From assembly GCA_020002185.1 (NCBI GenBank), contig CM034537.1, positions 11,958,157 to 12,022,156 on the forward strand: a DNA stretch of 64,000 nt, in the 5' to 3' direction. The position numbers and the translations under genes were made by a program. The notes under the pieces are model-generated. The model was not told the origin of the DNA, did not search any database, and saw only the letters and a list, made by a program, of their open reading frames with translations. The number at the start of each line of letters is the position of its first letter. Position 1 is the stretch's first letter. The DNA is from Paraescarpia echinospica. Lineage: Eukaryota; Annelida; Polychaeta; Sabellida; Siboglinidae. This document shows positions 39,501 through 48,500 of this stretch, piece after piece.

Positions 39501-42500
39501 AGTAGTATTTTGACATGACTACTTTTACTTCTACTCAAGTAGTTTTTGGGCATGACTACTTGTACTTCTACTCAAGTGCCAAAAAAAGTAGTTGTATCAC
39601 CACTGATTATACTGTTGTTTGTACTGCATGTTCTGATTGTTTATGGTGCTAAGTGTGTACAATATTGTGTGCCTAGAAGCACCGTATGATGATACCAAAT
39701 CGGGAGATTGATGAGGTGCGAGAGGAGTTGGAAGCTCTTCAGACGGCATTTGCAGCAGAGCAAGAGAAATCATCTGTTCTGGATGCTGAAGTCAGGATAG
39801 CACAAGCAGAATTAGCATCATCCCTGGATGAAAGTAATACACCCAAAACACACCGCATCAACAAGTTCCACGGTCAACCATTGAAGCCAGATGATGCAGA
39901 GTGGTTAGCTGATGCTAGAGGCTTGTTAGCCATCAGCTGCTACAGAAAAGTAAGGCTGCTTAACTTGCACAGAACTTGATCAGACGAGTTTGTTAGGAGA
40001 TTCTCAGGCATGATACGGATACATCAACCAACCCCGATGCAATACTCAAAGTGCTGTTAACTGTCTTCAGAGATGGCGACCTTCTACCACAAATGCAGCA
40101 GCACTTCTCCTATTTACAATGTGAGGGAGAAATCTTGGTTGTATATTTCCTGTCCCATTTGGAGTTGTACGACCATATGTTTCAGTGGGATCCATTCTTC
40201 CAGGCTGGAAGTGAAAAGGCATTGAAATGTCGATTGGCTGAGGCAGTGAGAGATGAAATCCTTCGTATGGAACTCTGTTGTCTCAACATGGAAGCACCGG
40301 ATTTAGGGTACCGTAAATTCTGTATTTGTAGCCGCACCCCTAATTAAAGCCGCACCCCGACTTTTGACCTAATCCCTGACTTTCCTCCGCGCAGTTTGTC
40401 ACAGGCAAAAACCTTATTTAAAGCCGCACCTGGACTTTGAGCCATGACCATTTTAGCCCTGTGTGTGACATACTTCCATACCGCGCACAATTAGGAAAAA
40501 TTAAGACGTTCCATAAAGAAAGTCATAACTTTGCTATTAATTATCATAAATGAATGAATAAGGTAAAATTGTATTGGTAAAAGACTTAATTGTAATGTGT
40601 TGATAATAACTACATCACATTTTATATTATTGTTGGAATATTACTATACGTGAATGTTGTCAAAATGGAAAACAAAAATAAACAAATTTCACCATGCTAC
40701 CAGCAAATAACTGAGTGGTTGAATGTCCATACATCCAGTGAACGAAATGTAGCCATGCATTTAAGCTATACGGTAAAGCTAGAATTATTAAAATATTTTG
40801 AGAAGTTTTATTTGTATGCCATTTTATGTAGAATCACGTATAAACTCGATGTTATAAATGCATTGAAAAGACTAGAGCTGGTTCAGTGTAGTTGTACTAG
40901 CTGTGTTGACTTCAAAGGTGTTTGATTGACAGCTAGTAATTACAATGTAATAATTGTTGTCACTGCACTGCTGTGAGAACCAGTGTGATCTTGTGGTTTG
41001 GCCTAGTTCATCCAGTTCCAGACAGTTGACCCAGGCACATTGGATAATAGCACTGTATCTTGTATCAGGGGAAGTGCAATTTACTCCAGTGCAAAGGGGC
41101 ACTTGTACTGGTGTTGTGTTGACAATCAGGTGAAGCCTGGCTTCAGCAAAGCTAAGGTGTGAACGTTGTGCTTGGAACTTGGCTTAAAACATCTACACCT
41201 GATACCAAGAGCAAGCCTCTGAACAAAGCAGACAGTTGTTACAGTTGATGTCTGCTAGTGTGGGACAGTTGCTAAGAACTGCAGATGCCATCATATTCAA
41301 AATGTCAAAGATGTTTATGCGCGGCCACGATCCGCGATGCTGACGGCCCAGACACTGATACGCGAGACGACGCCGCCATGCCGTTCCAGGCAGCGTTCTT
41401 TGATAGCGACAGTGACTTTGGAGGATTTTAGTTGTGAGATGGATGACGCCATCATATTTGAAGATGTTTGCCCAGTGCACGTGGCACGGATACATGGAAT
41501 GAAACCGCCGGAACGGCATGGCATTCTTCAACGGTGACGAATGAAACTGATTTCGATGACGATGGATTTTAATGTTTTCACATGTTTTGATCTTTGTTTC
41601 TGAACACTTTATGGACACAGGTTTTTATGTGTTATGTAATTATTTTGTACCAGTGGCCGTTGTAATACAATGTTTTATTGATACATCCGACTTCGGTTTT
41701 TTGGTAAGTTTTTTACTTATTATAAACGTTACAGCACTTGTGTAGAATCCGGACCCACCTTGATTTCGCTGTTATAACTTGAGTTTTGCCTAACTTTGAT
41801 ACATCAGAGCGTTAGTTCCATCATTCAACATCATCCCAGGCATATTTATATTAAAAAATATTGTGTCTTAGCACACTTTTGAAGCCCAAATAGTGACCCG
41901 GTTTGTGCTAGTCTGCACCGCTGCGGTCGTGCGTTACCGCATCGCGCTCGTAAAACGAGCGATATATCGGCGTATGTTGATGCAAACCGGGGCGCTATTT
42001 ATGCCTCAAAAGTGCGCTAACACGCAATATTCACAAATATGCCTTGGATAACGTTGAATAATGGAACTAACGCACTGAGGTATCAAAGTTAGGCAAAACA
42101 CAAGTTATAACTGCGAAATCGAGGTGGGTCCGGATTCTACCGTTACTACTGACAACCCAGTGAGCCAATTTTCACAATTTTTTCGGCAAATTACTATATT
42201 TAAAGCCGCACCCCAACTTTGCCGTCATTGTTATCATTTCGGCTACACACTATTGCAATTAAAGCCGCGGCTACAAATACAGAATTTAGGGTACTTTGAC
42301 CTGCGAGACCGTGCACTGAAACGGCTAGGAAGCAGAGACCGTCCTCAGCACAGCCGACATGATGTTAACCAGTAGGAAGTTAAAGCTGTAAAGATGGTAG
42401 TCTACATGGTGGCGCCATTGGACGAAATTCAGCTGCAAATGAATTGAGCATACCCAATTAAGGCACCTTCAGAAATATGGGTTTCTTGGTAGTAGAAGAT

Positions 42501-45500
42501 CCAACCAACAAAGAGATGGAAGATGCTTTATTTCTGATCAGCAACATGAGACACCATCTGTAGAAGACATTCGTGATGACGCAGAGTTAATTGAATGACA
42601 TCGAGCTTACAAGGAAGGTATATACAATACATCAATCCAGTAGCGGCCACATCAGTAAGCCCAATAGGGGTAAACCACGACAGCCATGGTTCAACATCAA
42701 GTCTGGTGTCTGCTGGTATTTCAGCACCTGATATGGTCGCAATGATGACTGTTCAGCAGCTGACGTCACTTGCCATGGCTGTGGCAAGACTGGAGTCACT
42801 GGACATTACAAGAAGATGTATCTATCGACCAACCAGGGGATGACATCCAAGTCAACACAGCCAGAACAGCACAATGATAAGAAAATGATGATATGGAAAG
42901 ATCAGTGGAAAATGTACAAGTTACAAGAAAGAGATATGTCCAAGGGAACAAACACCATGAACAGTGAGTTTGACTAGGTCAATGTCGACATTGGTGGTGA
43001 CACACTCTTGCCCACTGTCAGCACATAAGCTGCATAACAATCGAGTCAGTGAAAAGTGTTGTCATTGCAGAGCACAGGAAAATCAAAAGCCGCAAGTGTA
43101 AATTCGACATTGGTGCGCAGCCGAATGTAATGCCAATGCGTGTGCATGCACAGTTGTTTCCTGAGAACATGAAGGACAGTGTTTGTGTAGGAATCCAGAA
43201 ATCACACCTCATCTTGTCAGCACATAGGGGGACACCCACTAAACAACATGGATTGCACGAGATACCGTGCGAACAAATTAAATGACATGGAACTTTCCAA
43301 CTGTGAAAATTTTAATTTGTGTGTGAGCGATTTTATGTTTAAAAAAGAAATTTAATGTAGCAGGGCTTTCCACACTAATAGGATACTCATAGGGTATGAT
43401 AATAAAATGAGTCTTATCCCAATTAGTGTTCATACAAATGTAAAAAGCTAAGCCATGTTCTTTTCAGTGAGTAATTAAGCCATGGAATACCCTCCCAAGC
43501 GATTGTGACATTGTGTCAATGCACTAACAGTAAACAATGTTCAAGTTCAAAACTAAATATAAAATCTACTGTTATATCTATTAATTGGGGGAATATATGA
43601 ACCTTCCCCAAACCTGTTCATGGTACGAATCAAGAACAGAAACCATCACTACCTGGTACTACGTTCATGTTTTGTTTTGAATATCAGAACATAGTCACGT
43701 TGAATCATCAGTCATGGCTGGTAATCCACAGCAGCCACGCATTACTTGCTTTTTATATGACACCTAGAACCTCCACTTCCAGCGAAGTTGAATGGTCATT
43801 CAGCTTCAGCAATCAGCAAATACCAGAGAGAGAGGTGTTTAATCACTGACAAAGTTGACGTACATGTCGACGATTGCAATGATCATGACAGGTCGACCTC
43901 TGGATCTACCTCAAAGGCGACCGAGTCTGAGAAACGAGTGGAATAGAGGAAGGCTTCCCAGAAGAAAACACAAGGCTTCCCAAAAGTATGGCTTCAGAAT
44001 TATCATGCACTGCAGGTTGTGTCAGGTGGAATGGGGCCAGGGTTTGTGGGTGATAGGCAGTCGCGAAGTTGGACCAGATGTTCCATCTGCTGTTATTGTT
44101 CAAATTATTACTCCACCACAAGACAGGTGGACCTGCAGATGTACGTTGAATAATAAAGTTGTGTAAACTTCGATATTCCGTTGTTGTCCACATATGATAT
44201 GACACATATATATATATATATATATATATGCAGTGACATACTACTATTTCATGTTGGCAGCCAGGTTCACAAACACTTACATCTAACGATGCACATATAA
44301 GTTGAATCTTCACACTCAAAACATTACGAGAAAACAAACAATTTGATTCATCGTAATTCGATGTACAGGGGGGACTAAAGCAAATGGCAGATAAAACATC
44401 GCTTCCTTTCTGGAAGAACATAAACAGAGACATCGACAACATCGTAAGAGAGTGCCATGACACTTATGTGATCATCAGAGACTATTACTCTCTAAGTTCC
44501 CATTTGTGTACAGAATGGAGGGACAAGTGACAAGTGATGCTGTGATACAGAAGATGAAAAGTGTGTTCCCAGAACAAGGTGTGCTTGAACGAGTTGTGAG
44601 AGACAATGGTGTTAATTACAGTAGCCTCGCATTCCGTAGATTCGCTGATGCATTTGTATTCGATCAAGTAACATCCAGCCCTCACTTTCCACAATCAAAT
44701 GGATTCATAGAATGTCAGGTTCAGATGGTGAAGAATATCCTGATGATGGTAGCAATAATGAAGTCTGACACGCAGATGGCCTTACTTGTTTGTCCTGAGA
44801 GCTACGCCGGTTGACAATCACTTGCCATCACCAGCTGAGATGCTAAAAGCACGCAAGTTCAAGTCTAACTTCCCAATGAAGAGCCGAAAGGGTGAAAGTG
44901 GAAATTGGTCACTGTCTAGCCGAAAGACAGGAGACACAACATGTGAATCATGACCGATGTGCCAACACGAGCCCAGCACTACTCTGCCGTGCAATGGCAA
45001 AAGGGTGCAAGTTACATTTTTACAAAAAATAAGTTAACATCACAATCGCACATTTTGGAGCAAATGCCATCTTATTATATAATAAATAACACAGTTTAGC
45101 TCTTAGATTGGATAGAAATGACAAGGCACAAGGGTGCAAGTGACAATGCAATTGTATTTTACAATGACAAAAGGGAGTAACTGAATGTCCAATAGCGCGT
45201 TGTGTTATTAGGACAAAACATCCAATCAGTGCGCAGCTCTCTTACTCAGTTAAGCAGGAGAAAACGGTACAATGAATTTTGCGAATATTATTCGCGGTTT
45301 GATGGATGAGTGATTACATGACACTGTATTATATATATATATATATAATACTCCTAACTAAATACAGTATGCACAAGGTGCCACAGACCAAAGGCAAAGC
45401 CAGTCTGCTGAAAGTGTTGACCCCTTTTAATATAGCGTATGCTGCCTTTAGGATTTTATGTACAGTCGCGCCTCGTTATAACGCGGATTCGGTTATAACG

Positions 45501-48500
45501 CGGTCGGTCGTGGACCCCGAATTTCTGCCGCCAGGGGGGAAATTGGCGCTAGGTCATCGAGTTATTTCAGCGTCCACGGACACCGCACTGATCTATTATA
45601 TTAAAATGCGATTTACGGCACGCTGTAATAACTATCAACTTGTTTTGTTTAACGTCATCCTTGTATTTGTAAACACTACAGGTGCAATTGTAACAGTCAA
45701 TAAATGCAACGTAGGCCCTACAACAGGACAAAGAATGTGGAGCGAGTTGTTGAGTTTTATTTTGCACGGACATCAGTCGTATTTTAGCTTTAGCTTCGGC
45801 CGCACCAACTTGTAAATTGCAATCAAGATTCACGCTAACCAGTTGCACAACAGTCAGATTCTCACACATTTACTGGTAATTTAGATATCAGAGGCTTACT
45901 CTTACATCAACTTGACTCTTCAACAACGCTGATCCTTTCAAACGATTAAACACAGTAAAGTTTAAACAATTTATACGACATGACTCAACAGCAACACCGG
46001 ATCGATTTGAGACGGCGGGAGTAAGCCATTTGTACGCATAATTCGTTAACACTATTTGAAAACAGCTCAGTGCTTTGAAATAAAAGTTGAGTAAAATAGT
46101 GTTAAATGCAATTGCATAGGCAGCAACACTACAAAACAGAAGGGAAACAGCAAAGAAGTATCATTATTCGTCCATTACTACAACGACACGTCCCAATTAT
46201 ATCTCACTCTAGACTTGTCGACTACGCGAATCGTTATGCCGAAACGCAAAGCATACTCGGTTCGTGAAAAACTCGAACTCATAGCGCGTATACGAAACGG
46301 CGAATCGCAATGCAAGATTTCCAATGAGACGGGCGTTCCCGAATCAACGCTTCGGGGTTGGCTGAAGGATGAAGTGAAACTAAGAGAATTCGTTCACACC
46401 GTGCAAGAAGACGATGGCTTGCGGCGAAAGAGGACACGCGTCGCCCGAGACAGCGCGCTAGACACAGCAATGCTTAACTGGTTTGCACAGGAAAGGCAGA
46501 CTGGGCTGCCGATAAGTGGTCCGGTCGTGAAGGCGCAGGCACAGAAATTCAGCAAATGTATCAATGGTGCTGATTCCGAATTCGTGGCCAGCCAGGGGTG
46601 GCTTTGGAGATGGCAGATGCGGCACGGTATTTCGCAGGCCAAAGTGGTGGGAGAGAAGCGATCTGCCGATGAAAAGGGCGCGGCTCTATTTCCGCCGAAA
46701 CTCATCGCGCAGATCTACAACGCCGACGAAACTGGCTTATTCTTCAAGATGTTGCCTGATCGTACGCTGGCCATGAAGAATGACGTCCGCAAAGCGGAAG
46801 GTTTCAAGGTGGCCAAGGATCGCACAACGTTATTGTTCTGCGTTAACAAGACCGGCACTCACAAATTGAAACCTCTATGCATCGGGAAGTACGCGAAGCC
46901 ATGCTGCTTTCATCACGTGAACATGACAACGATGCCACTTGTGTATACGGCCAGCGGCAATGCGTGGATGACAGCTGCCATCTTTACGGAATGGTTCAAG
47001 AAATCATTCGTGCCATCAGTCAGGCGGCATTTGCGAGAACGTCGACTGGAAGAGAAGGCAGTACTTCTTCTTGACAACTGCCGTGCCCATCCACCTGCCG
47101 ATACGCTACGCTCGGCCGATGGAAACATCACAGTGATGTTTATGCCGCCAAACACAACAAGTGTGATCCAGCCATTGGATCAGGGAATAATTGCATCCTT
47201 CAAGCGGCACTATCGCAAGGAACTAATCAAGGAAATGATATATATATATAACATATGTTATGTGTTGTATGTTAACACAGTTGTGTGTATACACATGTAT
47301 ATTATTGGTATAACACAATGAAATAATTCTAAACGATCATTATTCATACCAATAATTATTATCACCCATCGCCATAATAGTTCAGCATCGACACCAAGTT
47401 TAACATATTTCTTAAATTACTTTATTACTGTAGCAGTTATCATGCGTATACCAGTGAGTAAAACATATCTGCATATTTCATGACTGGGCCTTAAGGGGTT
47501 GTAGAACAACTTTTTTAACGGCTGTTAAAATAGGATTCTATAAATATAATGAATTATGGCACAACGTTTATTAATTAACACGTAAATTGGAAATAGTTGC
47601 TGTTCGAATTTCAGGCATTTCCGAATTTAAACAAAAAAAGCATTACTAAATTCTTATAATTCGCATTGTATAAGACAATTTGTCACACATCTCTGTCATG
47701 CCCACACACCATCACTATCAAGTATCTGGTGAAAGGACACACTTTCATGTCAGCCGACTCCGGACATGCACAGGTCGAGAAAGGTATGAGGTCCAAGAAG
47801 AACGTCTATGACATCTCAGATTTTGCAAGCATGATAACAGGAACAGTCATTCTCTTGAGTCATGCAGATTTTCGTTCTTGAGAATATGGTGTAAGTTCAG
47901 CAAAATCCACGAAGAAGCCGACGTTGGGTCATGTGAGCGTGGTACAATTCAGAAGGGGGTCAAGCAAACGCTTCTAGAAATGCGGATTGACTGAAGATGA
48001 GTTCCAGTCAGGTGAATTCCTGATGAAAAGGATAGCGACCCATCTTCTCAGAGGAGGAACTTTCGATGTGAAAGATGGACCTCGTGGTGTGCCACAGAGC
48101 AAGTGCAATGACTTTGTCAGAAAGCTTGGGCTGTTGATGCCAGTGAACAGAGTTCAGTTCTGGAGCGGAATGCCTATCAACGACACTTCTTTCGACATGA
48201 ATGACGCAGAGTGAAACAACGACGACTACCTTATCTGTCGTAGCTTTTGGTTTTATATTGGTACTTTTGTTTAATTGCTGTTTTAAAGCAAGAATGTCAA
48301 TCTACGATGATAATACGAAAATGCAAGTTTGCAATTTGCATCCCCGAGGGACATCATAGTAAATCAACTGACTGTTTAAATTTTATTTAACAGTAAATCA
48401 ACTTACTGATTAAAATTGTGTTTTAACGATTGTGTACTGTCATTTTTCAATATCATTTTGCCATCTCCAGTTACAGTTTGTTCTGATATGATTTAATGGC

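Larger units (their letters stand above)
39686..42375 (+). pseudogene. Gypsy gag, split by an inverted-repeat element
   Basis: The first half starts MMIPNREIDEVREELEALQ, a coiled-coil-like opening, then RINKFHGQPLKPDDAEWLAD. A frame change follows and the reading resumes at about 40051 with VFRDGDLLPQMQQHFSYLQ, EKALKCRLAEAVRDEILRM and MEAPDLG up to 40311. The second half resumes at 42289 with YFDLRDRALKRLGSRDRP. Removing the insertion and one copy of the 11-bp repeat joins PDLG to YFDLRD in frame. The break and the frame change make it a pseudogene. Confidence 0.7.

Noticed and set aside
43906..44463. 185-codon minus-strand ORF
   Set aside because: Runs through an LTR-like fragment and a (TA)n repeat (Tyr-Ile repeats in the translation); no family motif.
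46215..46235. Start of the Tigger transposase at 46215
   Set aside because: The codon there is TTG; the family-typical MPKRK start is the ATG at 46236.
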